A DNA stretch of 64,000 bases from Sphaerotilus uruguayifluvii (GTDB lineage: Bacteria > Pseudomonadota > Gammaproteobacteria > Burkholderiales > Burkholderiaceae_C): the NCBI RefSeq assembly GCF_013294065.1, contig NZ_JABSNM010000010.1:91409-155408 (forward strand). Reading direction: 5' to 3'. The notes below the pieces were generated by a model that saw nothing but the letters and a program-made list of their open reading frames with translations, was not told the DNA's origin and did no database searches. A program made the translations under genes and the position numbers. Position 1 is the stretch's first letter. Each line of letters begins with the position of its first letter. Below are positions 7,361 through 16,437 of the stretch, one piece after another.

Positions 7361-9502
7361 ATGAGCACCCCAAAGAACCTGCTCGTCGAACTCTTCGTCG
7401 AGGAACTGCCGCCGAAGGCGCTGAAGAAGCTGGGCGAATCCTTCGCCTCGACGCTGGCCGCCTCGCTGAAGGCCAGCGGCCTGGCCGCGGCGGACGCCGC
7501 CGTCACGCCCTTCGCCTCGCCGCGCCGCCTGGCGGTGCATGTCACCGGCGTGGCCGCAAGGGCAGCCGACAAGGCGGTGCAGCAGAAGCTGATGCCGGTC
7601 GCCGTGGCGCTGACCGCCGACGGCCAGCCCACGCCGGCGCTGCTGAAGAAGCTGGCCTCGGTCGGCGCCGACGCCTCGGTCGTGCCGAGCCTGAAGCGCC
7701 AGCCCGACGGCAAGGCCGAAGCGCTGTTCCTGGACTCGGTGGTCGCCGGCGCCTCGCTGCAGGAAGGCCTGCAGAAGGCCCTGGACGAGGCCCTGGCCAA
7801 GCTGCCGATCCCGAAGGTCATGAGCTACCAGCTCGCCGACGGCTGGACCTCGGTGAACTTCGTGCGCCCGGCGCACGGGCTGGTCGCGCTGCACGGCGCC
7901 GACGTGGTGTCGATCAGCACGCTGGGCCTGACCGCCGGCCGCACCACCACCGGCCACCGCTTCGAGGCCGCGAACCCGACCGTCACGCTGCGCGACGCCG
8001 ACAGCTACGCCGACCAGCTCGTCGGCGAAGGCGCGGTGATTCCCGGCTTCGACGCCCGCCGCGCCGAGATCGTGCGCCAGCTCGCCGACGCGGCCGCTCG
8101 GCAAGGCCTCAAGCCCATCGACGACGAGGCGCTGCTCGACGAGGTCTGCGCGCTGGTCGAGCGCCCGAACGTGCTCACCTGCCAGTTCGAGCCGGAGTTC
8201 CTGGACGTGCCGCAGGAATGCCTCATCCTGACGATGAAGGCCAACCAGAAGTACTTCCCGCTGCTGGACGCCGCGGACAAGCTGACCAACAAGTTCCTGA
8301 TCGTCTCGAACATCCGCCCGGAAGACCCGAGCGCGGTGATCGGCGGCAATGAGCGCGTGGTGCGCCCGCGCCTGGCCGACGCCAAGTTCTTCTTCGACCA
8401 GGACCGCAAGAAGACGCTGGAGAGCCGCGTGGCCGGTCTGGCCAAGGTGGTCTACCACGGCAAGCTCGGCACCCAGGGCGAGCGCACCGAGCGCGTGCGC
8501 GCGCTGACCCACCTGATCGTGCGCCAGCTCGGCGAGCACCAGGCCGCGTCGGTGCAGTCGCATGACGAGCTGCAGATGCTGGCGCACAAGGCCGACCAGG
8601 CCGCGCTGCTGGCCAAGACCGACCTGCTGACCGACATGGTCGGCGAGTTCCCCGAGCTGCAGGGCATCATGGGCGGCTACTACGCCCGCTTCGAGGGCCT
8701 GCGCGACGGCGTGGCCATCGCGATCGAGGACCACTACAAGCCGCGCTTCGCCGGCGATGCGCTGCCCCGCAACCACACCGGCACGGTGGTGGCGCTGGCC
8801 GACAAGCTGGAGACGCTGGTGGGCCTGTTCGGCATCGGCCAGCTGCCCACCGGCGACAAGGACCCGTTCGCGCTGCGCCGCCACGCGCTGGGCGTGATCC
8901 GCATCCTGGTCGAGAAGAACCTGCCGCTGGACCTGCCCGAGCTGCTGCGCTCGGCCGCGCCGGTCTTCGGCGGCCTGATCGAGGATCCGACCCCGAAGCT
9001 GCTGCCCTTCTTCGCCGACCGCCTGGCCGTCTCCCTGCGCGAGCAGGGCTACAGCGCGCAGGAAGTCGACGCGGTGCTGGCGCTCGCGCCCACCCGCCTG
9101 GGCGAGGTGCCGCGCCGTCTGGCGGCGGTGCGCGCCTTCGCCGGCCTGCCCGAGGCCGCCTCGCTGGCCGCAGCCAACAAGCGCATCGGCAACATCCTGA
9201 AGAAGGCCGAGGGCGAGGTGGAGGCGAAGGTGAACACCGCGCTGCTGCAGGAAGCCGCCGAGCAGGCGCTGTTCGAGGCGCTGGGCACGGTGCAGCCCGA
9301 GGCCGACCGCCTGTTCGTGCAGGGCGACCTCGCCGGCAGCCTGAAGGCGCTGGCCGCGCTGAAGACGCCGGTCGATGCCTTCTTCGACGACGTGATGGTC
9401 AACGCCGAGGACGCCCAGCTGCGCGCCAACCGCCTGGGCCTGCTCAAGACGCTGCATGAGGCGATGAACCGCGTCGCCGACCTGTCGCGCCTGGCGGCCT
9501 GA
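7361..9502 (+). CDS. glyS: Glycine--tRNA ligase beta subunit
   Basis: The 713-aa beta subunit, which carries the tRNA recognition and anticodon-binding functions of glycyl-tRNA synthetase. It begins NLLVELFVEELPPKALKKLG, the conserved family opening, and contains SPRRLAV, GRTTTGHRF, LTMKANQKYFPL and GGNERVVRPRLADAKFF. The C-terminal region (about residues 570-700) fits the DALR-type anticodon-binding domain. The usual length is about 690 aa. It sits in an operon with glyQ upstream and gmhB 24 nt downstream. Confidence 0.97.
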   Translation: MSTPKNLLVELFVEELPPKALKKLGESFASTLAASLKASGLAAADAAVTPFASPRRLAVHVTGVAARAADKAVQQKLMPVAVALTADGQPTPALLKKLASVGADASVVPSLKRQPDGKAEALFLDSVVAGASLQEGLQKALDEALAKLPIPKVMSYQLADGWTSVNFVRPAHGLVALHGADVVSISTLGLTAGRTTTGHRFEAANPTVTLRDADSYADQLVGEGAVIPGFDARRAEIVRQLADAAARQGLKPIDDEALLDEVCALVERPNVLTCQFEPEFLDVPQECLILTMKANQKYFPLLDAADKLTNKFLIVSNIRPEDPSAVIGGNERVVRPRLADAKFFFDQDRKKTLESRVAGLAKVVYHGKLGTQGERTERVRALTHLIVRQLGEHQAASVQSHDELQMLAHKADQAALLAKTDLLTDMVGEFPELQGIMGGYYARFEGLRDGVAIAIEDHYKPRFAGDALPRNHTGTVVALADKLETLVGLFGIGQLPTGDKDPFALRRHALGVIRILVEKNLPLDLPELLRSAAPVFGGLIEDPTPKLLPFFADRLAVSLREQGYSAQEVDAVLALAPTRLGEVPRRLAAVRAFAGLPEAASLAAANKRIGNILKKAEGEVEAKVNTALLQEAAEQALFEALGTVQPEADRLFVQGDLAGSLKALAALKTPVDAFFDDVMVNAEDAQLRANRLGLLKTLHEAMNRVADLSRLAA

Positions 9503-9526
9503 CCGCGCACGCCGGGAGCACAGACC

Positions 9527-10132
9527 ATGGGCGAGCGCAGCAACCCGATCAAGCTGGTCGTTCTCGACCGCGACGGCACGATCAACGAGGACCGCGACGA
9601 CTATGTCAAGTCGGCCGACGAGTGGGTGCCGCTGCCGGGTGCGCTCGCCGCGATCGCCCGGCTCTACCAGGCCGGCTGGCATGTGGTGGTCGCCACCAAC
9701 CAGTCGGGCCTGGGCCGCGGCCTGTTCGACGCGTACACGCTCAACGAGATGCACGCGAAGATGAACGCGCTGCTGACGCCGCTGGGCGGGCGGGTCGATG
9801 CGGTCTTCTTCTGCCCGCACGCGCCCGAGGACGACTGCCGCTGCCGCAAGCCGCGCCCGGGCCTGTTCGAGGATATCGGCCTGCGCTTCGGCATCGACAT
9901 GGCGGGCGTGCCGGCGGTCGGCGACACGCTGCGCGACCTGCAGGCGGCCAGCACGGTCGGCTGCACGCCGCATCTGGTGCGCACCGGCAAGGCCGCCTCG
10001 CTCGACGAGGCCGGCGTGCAGGCGATGCGCGAGAAGGTGCCGGGCCTGACGGTCCATGCCGATCTGGGCGCCTTCGTCGACGCGCTGCTGGCCGCCGAGG
10101 GCCGCCGCGTGGCCGACGGTCGCCGCGCCTGA
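9527..10132 (+). CDS. gmhB: D-glycero-beta-D-manno-heptose 1,7-bisphosphate 7-phosphatase
   Basis: A HAD-superfamily phosphatase of 201 aa that removes the 7-phosphate from heptose bisphosphate in the ADP-heptose pathway for the LPS inner core. Motif I is LDRDGTIN (about residues 13-20), motif II is ATNQSG, and the zinc-binding loop is CPHAPEDDCRCRKP, diagnostic of GmhB. The VGDTLRDLQAA segment carries the last catalytic Asp. Its place between glyS and plsC is common in Burkholderiales. Confidence 0.92.
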   Translation: MGERSNPIKLVVLDRDGTINEDRDDYVKSADEWVPLPGALAAIARLYQAGWHVVVATNQSGLGRGLFDAYTLNEMHAKMNALLTPLGGRVDAVFFCPHAPEDDCRCRKPRPGLFEDIGLRFGIDMAGVPAVGDTLRDLQAASTVGCTPHLVRTGKAASLDEAGVQAMREKVPGLTVHADLGAFVDALLAAEGRRVADGRRA

Positions 10133-10189
10133 CCGGCACACCCGCATCCGCCCCTTCGTTCACGACCCCGCACCCGCTCCGCGCCCCGC

Positions 10190-10942
10190 ATGCTCGCCTA
10201 TCCGCGCTCCGTCCTGTATTTCCTCTGGCTTCTGATCACGATCATCCCGTGGAGCCTGTTTGTCGTCGTCATCTCGCCGTTCATGCGCAGCACGCCGCTG
10301 TACTGGATCTGCGCGGGCTGGCTGAAGACCGCGATCCACGGCGCGAAATGGATCTGCGGCGTGAAGTGGCGCATCCAGGGCCTGGAGAACGTGCCCACCG
10401 CCGCCGACGGCACGGCCGCGGTCATCCTGGCGCCGAAGCACCAGTCGACCTGGGAGACCTTCGCCTTCCCGTCGGTCATGCCGCATCCGCTGGCCTATGT
10501 GTTCAAGCGCGAGCTGCTGATGATTCCCTTCTTCGGCTGGGCGATCGGCCGGCTCGACATGGTGCACATCGACCGCGGCCGCCGCTCCGAGGCCTGGCGC
10601 AAGGTGGCCGAGCAGGGCACGCGCATCATGCAGCAGGGCAACTGGATCATCATGTTCCCCGAGGGCACCCGCACCGAGCGCGGCAGCCAGGGCGAATACA
10701 AGAGCGGCGCGTCGCGGCTGGCGATCGCCGCGGGCGTGCCGATCGTGCCGATCGCGGTGACCTCGGCGCGCTGCTGGCCGCGCAAGAGCTTCCTGCTGCG
10801 CCCGGGCACGATCGACATCTCGATCGGCCGGCCGATCGCTCCTCAGGGCCGTCGCCCCGACGAGCTGATGAAGGAGGTCGAGGCCTGGATCGAGTCCGAG
10901 ATGCGCCGCCTCGATCCCGAGGCCTACCCGCCCGCCGCATGA
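10190..10942 (+). CDS. plsC: 1-acyl-sn-glycerol-3-phosphate acyltransferase
   Basis: A 250-aa membrane-associated acyltransferase that makes phosphatidic acid from lysophosphatidic acid. The N-terminus is a strong membrane anchor (FLWLLITIIPWSLFVVVI). The family's NHx4D block appears here as KHQSTWE, that is His-x4-Glu rather than His-x4-Asp. The FPEGTR motif and the later VPIVPIAV segment are intact. The stop codon overlaps the next ATG (ATGA at 10939-10942), so expression is coupled to the metallopeptidase gene. Confidence 0.92.
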   Translation: MLAYPRSVLYFLWLLITIIPWSLFVVVISPFMRSTPLYWICAGWLKTAIHGAKWICGVKWRIQGLENVPTAADGTAAVILAPKHQSTWETFAFPSVMPHPLAYVFKRELLMIPFFGWAIGRLDMVHIDRGRRSEAWRKVAEQGTRIMQQGNWIIMFPEGTRTERGSQGEYKSGASRLAIAAGVPIVPIAVTSARCWPRKSFLLRPGTIDISIGRPIAPQGRRPDELMKEVEAWIESEMRRLDPEAYPPAA

Positions 10943-11742
10943 GCGCGCCGGCCGCCGCGCCCGACACCGCGGCACTGGCCGGCTGCGAGGCGCTGCTGCG
11001 CCCTGAGGGCATGCACCGCGAGATCGAGCTCAGCGGCATCCGCCTGGGCTACCGGCTGCGCCGTGCCAGCCGGCGCACCATCGGCTTTGTCGTCGGCCCG
11101 GCCGGACTGACGGTCAGCGTGCCGCGCTGGGTCGGGCAGGCGCAGATCGACGCGGCGCTGCGGCACAAGAGCGCCTGGATCCTGCGCCAGCTCGCCGCGC
11201 AGGGCCGGCGCCACCAGGCGCACCAGGACGCACGCGTCGACTGGCGCGACGGCACCGAGCTGCCGTGGCTGGGCGCGCCGCTGCGCATCCGGCTGGCGCC
11301 GCAGCTCTCGCGCACGCTGCTGCAGGCCGCACGCCCGCTGACCCAGGAACCCGCCACGCTGCTGCTGGCGCTGCCGGCCGATACCGCGCCCGAGGCGCTG
11401 CGCGCCGCAGTGCAGCGCTGGCTGCAGCGCCAGGCACGCACGCTGTTCGAGGCCCGCATCGCGCTGCACGCCGGCGCGATGGGCGTGCAGATCCGGCAGC
11501 TGCGCCTGAGCTCGGCGCGCACCCGCTGGGGCAGCGCCAGCAGCGACGGCTCGATCCGCCTGAACTGGCGCCTGATCCACTTTCCCGTCGAGACGATCGA
11601 CTATGTCGTCGTGCACGAACTGGCCCACCTGCGCGAGATGAACCACAGCCCGGCCTTCTGGGCCATCGTGCAGGCGGCGATGCCCGACTACGAGCAGCGC
11701 CGGCGCCAGCTCAAGGATGGGGTGGTGCCGGTGTTCGAGTGA
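10939..11742 (+). CDS. YgjP-like (SprT/DUF45) zinc metallopeptidase
   Basis: A 267-aa protein with the metallopeptidase signature HELAHLREMNHSPAFW near residues 220-235 (HExxH with a third His) and the family's conserved SSARTRWGSAS block just before it. This is the M48-related YgjP/WLM-like fold of unknown physiological substrate. The start at 10939 overlaps the plsC stop codon by four bases. The 3' end overlaps the MFS gene on the other strand by 32 bp. It is commonly found beside plsC in Burkholderiales. Confidence 0.85.
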   Translation: MSAPAAAPDTAALAGCEALLRPEGMHREIELSGIRLGYRLRRASRRTIGFVVGPAGLTVSVPRWVGQAQIDAALRHKSAWILRQLAAQGRRHQAHQDARVDWRDGTELPWLGAPLRIRLAPQLSRTLLQAARPLTQEPATLLLALPADTAPEALRAAVQRWLQRQARTLFEARIALHAGAMGVQIRQLRLSSARTRWGSASSDGSIRLNWRLIHFPVETIDYVVVHELAHLREMNHSPAFWAIVQAAMPDYEQRRRQLKDGVVPVFE

Positions 11743-12898
11743 GGGCAGGCCGCCGCGCCAGCCAGGCCAGCGCCGCCCCCATCACCAGCAGCGCCGGCAG
11801 CGATCCCAGGTTCAGCACCGACCAGCCCTGCGTCGTCACCAGCGCGCCGGAGGCGAAGGAGGTCAGCGCCATCGTCGCGAAGACGCCGAAGTTGATCGCC
11901 GCCTGCGCACGGTCCTTTTCCTCGGGCCGGTAGGACTGCATCGCCAGCGTGGTGCTGCCGGTGAAGAGGAAGTTCCAGCCCACGCCGAGCAGGAAGAGCG
12001 CGACGACGAAGCGGTGCAGATCCTGGCCGGTCAGCGCCACCGCCACGCAGGCCAGGTTCAGCAGCACGCCGACGGCCATCACCCGCATCACCCCGAAGCG
12101 GCGGATCCAGCCGCCGGTCCAGAAGCCGGGCGCGAACATGCCGATCACATGCCACTCCAGCACCCAGGCCACATCGGAGAAGGGCATGCCGCAGACATCC
12201 ATCGCCAGCGGGGTGGCCGCCATCAGCAGGTTCATCACGCCGTAGCCGATGGCTGCGGCCAGCGCCGCGACCAGGAAGACCGGCTCGCGCAGCAGCTCGG
12301 CCGTCGAGCGCCCTTGGGGCGCGCCGGCCGGCGTCGGCGGCACGGCGGGAAACCGGATCAGCGCCATCACCGCCATCGACAGCAGCGCCACCGCCGCCAG
12401 CGCCAGGTAGGCGCCGAGAAAGGGCACCGGCAGCAGATCGCGGGTGTGGCTGGCCAGATTGGGCCCGGCCACCGCGCCGATCAGCCCGCCGGCCAGCACC
12501 CGCGACACCGCACGCTCGCGCTCGGCCGGCGGCGCCAGCTCGGCGGCGGCAAAGCGGTAGAGCTGGCCGTTGGCGCTGTAGTAGCCGGCCACCACCGTGG
12601 CCGCCAGCAGCAGCCAGAAGCTGCCGATCCACGCCGCCAGCGCGCACAGCAGCGCCGAGCCCAGCGCCACCGCCAGACCGCTCTGGAAGGAAGCCTGCCG
12701 CCCCCAGCGCCGCTGCACCCGCGCCACCACGCCGGTGGCCAGCGCGCCGCCGACGACATAGCCCATGACCGGCAGCGTCGCCATCCACGGTCGCGGCGCC
12801 ATCTTCATGCCGACCAGGCCGTTGATCGCGATGAAGACGATGTTGTTGGTCAGCAGCAGGCCCTGGGCCGTGGCGAGCAGGTGGACGTGGCGGTTCAT
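11711..12898 (-). CDS. Major facilitator superfamily transporter
   Basis: A 395-aa integral inner-membrane protein with about 12 hydrophobic segments in two groups. A charged MFS-type loop follows TM2 (RVQRRWGRQ), and a longer basic/Pro-rich cytoplasmic loop (PAVPPTPAGAPQGRS) lies near residue 195. The ATG at 12898 gives MNRHVHLLATAQGLLLTNN directly into TM1. Substrate cannot be told from the sequence; drug or metabolite efflux is typical. It converges on the metallopeptidase gene with overlapping ends, and lies 127 bp from zwf, which is divergent. Confidence 0.85.
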   Translation of the reverse strand: MNRHVHLLATAQGLLLTNNIVFIAINGLVGMKMAPRPWMATLPVMGYVVGGALATGVVARVQRRWGRQASFQSGLAVALGSALLCALAAWIGSFWLLLAATVVAGYYSANGQLYRFAAAELAPPAERERAVSRVLAGGLIGAVAGPNLASHTRDLLPVPFLGAYLALAAVALLSMAVMALIRFPAVPPTPAGAPQGRSTAELLREPVFLVAALAAAIGYGVMNLLMAATPLAMDVCGMPFSDVAWVLEWHVIGMFAPGFWTGGWIRRFGVMRVMAVGVLLNLACVAVALTGQDLHRFVVALFLLGVGWNFLFTGSTTLAMQSYRPEEKDRAQAAINFGVFATMALTSFASGALVTTQGWSVLNLGSLPALLVMGAALAWLARRPALTRTPAPPHP

Positions 12899-13025
12899 GG
12901 GGGCGCATTGTCCGGCCCCGGCGGGCTGAGCCGGAAAACCGGGTCGGACCCGGCCCTGGTCCGACTCTTGCGCGCAGACGGTGCCCGCCAGAATCCGTCG
13001 TTCCCAGCCCCAGAGGAGACCTGTC

Positions 13026-14489
13026 TTGGCCAAGATCCCCCCCGGCGTCGGTCCGCGCTTCCCGCAGGTCGTCGTGCTGTTCGGTGCCACCGGCGACCTG
13101 GCACGGCGCAAGCTGCTGCCCGGCCTGTACCACCTGACCTCGGCCGGCTTCATTCCCGGCTACCGCATCATCGGCGTGTCGCTCGACGACATCGACGTCG
13201 AGGCCTTCCGCCGCCAGGCGCGCGGCGCGCTCGACGAGTTCTCGAGCCGGCGCGTGACCGAGCCGGACTGGCAGGCCTTCTCCGCCAGCCTCGACTACGT
13301 GCCGCTGTCGGCCGGGCCGGAGGCGCTGCGCGCGGCCGTCGAGGCCGCCGAGCAGAGCCTGGGCACCGAATGCCGCCGGCTGCACTACCTGAGCGTGCCG
13401 CCCAGCGCCGCGCTGCCGGCGGTGCGCATGCTGGGCGCCGCCGGCCTGGTCGAGCGCGCGCGCATCATCATGGAGAAGCCCTTCGGCGTGGACCTGCAGA
13501 GCGCCGTCACGCTCAACGCGCGGCTGCACGAGGTCTTCGCCGAGGAGCAGATCTACCGCATCGACCATTTCCTGGGCAAGGAGCCGGCGCAGAACATCCT
13601 GGCCTTCCGCTTCGCCAACGGCCTGTTCGAGCCGATCTGGAACCGCAACTTCATCGACCACGTCCAGATCGACGTGCCCGAGACGCTGGGCCTGGGCAAG
13701 CGCGCCGGCTTCTACGAGCAGACCGGCGCCTACCGCGACATGGTGGTGACGCACCTGTTCCAGATCCTGGCCTTCATGGCGATGGAGCCGCCGACCTCGC
13801 TGGAGCCGGTGCCCATCAGCGAGGAGAAGAACAAGGTCTTCCGCAGCATGCTGCCCATCCAGCCCGCCGACGTGGTGCGCGGCCAGTACAGCGGCTACCG
13901 CGACGAGGAAGGGATCGATCCGGACTCCGACACCGAGACCTTCATCGCGCTGAAGTGCCACATCGACAACTGGCGCTGGGCGGGCGTGCCCTTCTACCTG
14001 CGCACCGGCAAGCGCATGGCCGAGGGCCAGCGCATCATCTCGATCGCCTTCCGCGAGCCGCCCAAGAGCATGTTCCCGCCGAACTCGGGCGTGGGCTCGC
14101 AGGGGCCGGACCACCTGACCTTCGACCTGGCCGACGCCTCGAAGATGTCGCTGTCCTTCTACGGCAAGCGCCCGGGGCCGGGCATGCGGCTCGACAAGCT
14201 GAGCCTGCAGTTCGCGATGACCGACACCGGCCTGGCCGGCGAGGTGCTCGAAGCCTACGAGCGGCTGATCCTCGACGCGATGCGCGGCGACCGCACGCTC
14301 TTCACCACCGCCGAGGGCATCGAGCGGCTGTGGGAGGTGTCGCAGCCGCTGCTGGAGGCGCCGCCGCCGGTGCGGCTCTACCAGCCCGGCTCGTGGGGCC
14401 CGAAGGCGGTGCACCAGCTCATCGCACCGCACGCCTGGCGCCTGCCCTTCGAGCGGGCATGGCGCAAGCAGACGGTGCAGGGCGGCTGA
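13026..14489 (+). CDS. zwf: Glucose-6-phosphate 1-dehydrogenase
   Basis: A 487-aa NAD(P)-dependent enzyme that oxidises glucose-6-phosphate to 6-phosphogluconolactone at the entry to the oxidative pentose phosphate and Entner-Doudoroff pathways. It shows the nucleotide-binding motif [20 protein letters not shown] near the N-terminus and the active-site block [13 protein letters not shown] near residue 182. I chose the TTG at 13026 because an AGGAG lies 7 nt upstream and the product then begins MAKIPPGVG; a GTG at 12981 is in frame but has no such site. Length is normal. Confidence 0.95.
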   Translation: MAKIPPGVGPRFPQVVVLFGATGDLARRKLLPGLYHLTSAGFIPGYRIIGVSLDDIDVEAFRRQARGALDEFSSRRVTEPDWQAFSASLDYVPLSAGPEALRAAVEAAEQSLGTECRRLHYLSVPPSAALPAVRMLGAAGLVERARIIMEKPFGVDLQSAVTLNARLHEVFAEEQIYRIDHFLGKEPAQNILAFRFANGLFEPIWNRNFIDHVQIDVPETLGLGKRAGFYEQTGAYRDMVVTHLFQILAFMAMEPPTSLEPVPISEEKNKVFRSMLPIQPADVVRGQYSGYRDEEGIDPDSDTETFIALKCHIDNWRWAGVPFYLRTGKRMAEGQRIISIAFREPPKSMFPPNSGVGSQGPDHLTFDLADASKMSLSFYGKRPGPGMRLDKLSLQFAMTDTGLAGEVLEAYERLILDAMRGDRTLFTTAEGIERLWEVSQPLLEAPPPVRLYQPGSWGPKAVHQLIAPHAWRLPFERAWRKQTVQGG

Positions 14490-14529
14490 GACGCACGCAG
14501 GCGAAACGCGAAACCGAAGCCAGCGGATC

Positions 14530-15012
14530 TCATGTCTTGCGCCGTGAAGCAGCTGAAGGCGAAAGTCGATCGAGTGCCGCGAGATCGCTGTCCAGCGTCC
14601 AGACCCAGACATGGCTGAGGGGATAGCGCGTGCAGCAGGTCTGCCACTCCTGCTGGATCGACAGGTCGCCCATGCCCATGCACCGGGTGGCCGCGTCCGG
14701 AAAACCCTCCAGCCAGCGCAGCACGTCCTGGTTCGAGGGAAAGTTGATCGGCTTCCAGGGCGCCTCGCCAGCCAGTGCGCTGCGGACCTCCCTCACAAAA
14801 CGCTCGGCAGCATCGCGGCGCTGCACGCCATTGGCCACATGGGCAATGTGATTGCCGACCTCGACGATGGCCGCCATGGGGATGAACAGGTGATCCCCCG
14901 CCTCGATCCGTTCGCCCAACCGGTCCAGCACCTCCTCCCAATGCTGGTTGCGACCCGGCACATTCAGGATGTTCAGCAGCACCGAGCTGTCCACGATGAC
15001 CACGGCGCTCAT
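14530..15012 (-). CDS. PIN-domain nuclease-like protein paired with an ATPase
   Basis: A 160-aa PIN-fold protein with the family's acidic residues in order: Asp8 (IVDSSVLLN), Glu51 (IVEVGNHI), Asp116 (GMGDLSIQQ) and Asp141/Asp143 (TLDSDLAALD). PIN proteins are Mg-dependent ribonucleases, most often VapC-type toxins. No VapB-like antitoxin is beside it. Instead its ATG overlaps the stop codon of an SMC/ABC-type ATPase (ATGA at 15009-15012), so the two are translationally coupled. The GC content is lower than in the flanking zwf. Role in defence or growth control is inference. Confidence 0.8.
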   Translation of the reverse strand: MSAVVIVDSSVLLNILNVPGRNQHWEEVLDRLGERIEAGDHLFIPMAAIVEVGNHIAHVANGVQRRDAAERFVREVRSALAGEAPWKPINFPSNQDVLRWLEGFPDAATRCMGMGDLSIQQEWQTCCTRYPLSHVWVWTLDSDLAALDRLSPSAASRRKT

Positions 15013-16349
15013 CCCTCGACTCCCGACCGGGTCGCACGCAAGGTTTCCAGCCAGGCCCGCGCTTTCTGCTGGCGCGCGGCAGGCCCCTGGTGCAGCTTGA
15101 CGAACCGCTCCAGCGCTCCCGAGGTCATCAACTGCCCCAACGGTCCCTGAACCATCAGTTCGGGGACATCGGGAATGTCCTGCATGCGCACGAGACGGCT
15201 GCCGCCATCGGCCGGATCGCGGTAGCAGAACACCACGTCAGGCACCGCCTCGTCCGGCAGCGCATCGAGCAGGGCGGGGTTGTGGGTGGACAGCAGGACA
15301 CGCAGTCGGCGTCGGTCGGCAATCGAGCGGATGGCATCCAACAGATGCCGCGCCCGGCTCGGATGCACGCCGTTGTCGATCTCCTCGATCACCACGAGGC
15401 TGCCTTCTGGAGCCGACAGCATGGCCGCGGCGATGGCGAGCACACGCAGGGTGCCATCGGACAGCAGCGACGCGTCATACGGGGCCGGCGTACCTCCGAA
15501 GGTTTCCAGCAGTTGCACCATCACTTCGCCACGAGGTCCTTCCAGAAAGGCCAGGCCTGCGATGTCCTGCTCGGGCAGGCTCTGGATGAAGCCCAGGATC
15601 GCCTGCCGCTGGGAGCGGAACGGCTCGGCATGCGCCTGCGCATCGCTCCCCCACAGACGGAACAGCACGCTGGACAGGTTCGTCCCATCTCCCAGCAGGC
15701 GCTTGTCGGCGGCGAAGCTGTACTCGCGCATCCGGGCAGGCACAGGATCCAGGAACAGCACATTCGACAGCAGCGACTGGTAGCGCAAGGCAATCGCGGG
15801 AATGGTCTCCTGCGCCTTGTGGTGTCCGGCTGCAAATCGTGCCGGACTCTCGAGCTGGACAAACGTCGCCATCTGGTCGCTGACCGTGACATGCGGCTTG
15901 TTTCGCCCGCGGGCGAAGTTGTTGTAGGCCACACCGGCATCCGTGCCGACGCCTGCGGAGGGCTGGTCCATGTCATACAGCGGAACGCCCCCCGAGGAAT
16001 GCTCGATCTTCTCCGCACCGATGTGCAATTCACCGCCGCGCAGGCTGATCGCCATGGTCATTCGGCTCCATTCGGCATCGTCTGTGATGCAACCCAGCCC
16101 GAACTGCACCTGCCCCCGATAGCCAAGGTCCTCGACCCGTCCGCGCACGACACGGTCGGCACTGTTGACGGCGTACTGGATGGAGCTCAGCTTCTGTCCC
16201 TGGGCCAGCCAGCTGAGCAGGCGCAAGGCTTCGATGACATTGCTCTTGCCGGCTGCATTGGCACCGATCAGCACCGTCAGCGGTCCGAGCGGCAAGGCCG
16301 CCTCGCCCCGAAAGCTCTTGAAGTCACGACAGGTAAAGGTGGTCAGCAT
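15009..16349 (-). CDS. AAA15/AAA_21-type ATPase (SMC/ABC-like), partner of the PIN protein
   Basis: A 446-aa soluble ATPase. Walker A is GANAAGKS at residues 29-36, the ABC-type signature lies around LLSDGTLRVLAI near residue 293, Walker B is VVIEEIDNG near 318, and the H-loop is LSTHNPALLD near 353. This is the overcoming-lysogenization/RloC/AriA-like class often found in phage defence with a nuclease partner. The ATG at 16349 gives MLTTFTCRDFKSFRG, the usual opening of these proteins; an upstream extension is possible but lacks the conserved start. It shares four bases with the PIN gene. Confidence 0.85.
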   Translation of the reverse strand: MLTTFTCRDFKSFRGEAALPLGPLTVLIGANAAGKSNVIEALRLLSWLAQGQKLSSIQYAVNSADRVVRGRVEDLGYRGQVQFGLGCITDDAEWSRMTMAISLRGGELHIGAEKIEHSSGGVPLYDMDQPSAGVGTDAGVAYNNFARGRNKPHVTVSDQMATFVQLESPARFAAGHHKAQETIPAIALRYQSLLSNVLFLDPVPARMREYSFAADKRLLGDGTNLSSVLFRLWGSDAQAHAEPFRSQRQAILGFIQSLPEQDIAGLAFLEGPRGEVMVQLLETFGGTPAPYDASLLSDGTLRVLAIAAAMLSAPEGSLVVIEEIDNGVHPSRARHLLDAIRSIADRRRLRVLLSTHNPALLDALPDEAVPDVVFCYRDPADGGSRLVRMQDIPDVPELMVQGPLGQLMTSGALERFVKLHQGPAARQQKARAWLETLRATRSGVEG

Positions 16350-16437
16350 GGAGCGATCCTGTGCAATGCCCGCGCGATGAGGTAGCGCCGAGCCGGACAG
16401 GATTTTGCGCCGACCTGGCGACCTCACTTGTTCACGC

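Noticed and set aside
6314..10147. A 1277-codon open frame on the minus strand opposite glyQ-glyS-gmhB
   Set aside because: It is antisense to well-conserved genes and its translation is Arg/Gln/Leu/His-rich with no domain; such frames arise in high-GC codon usage.
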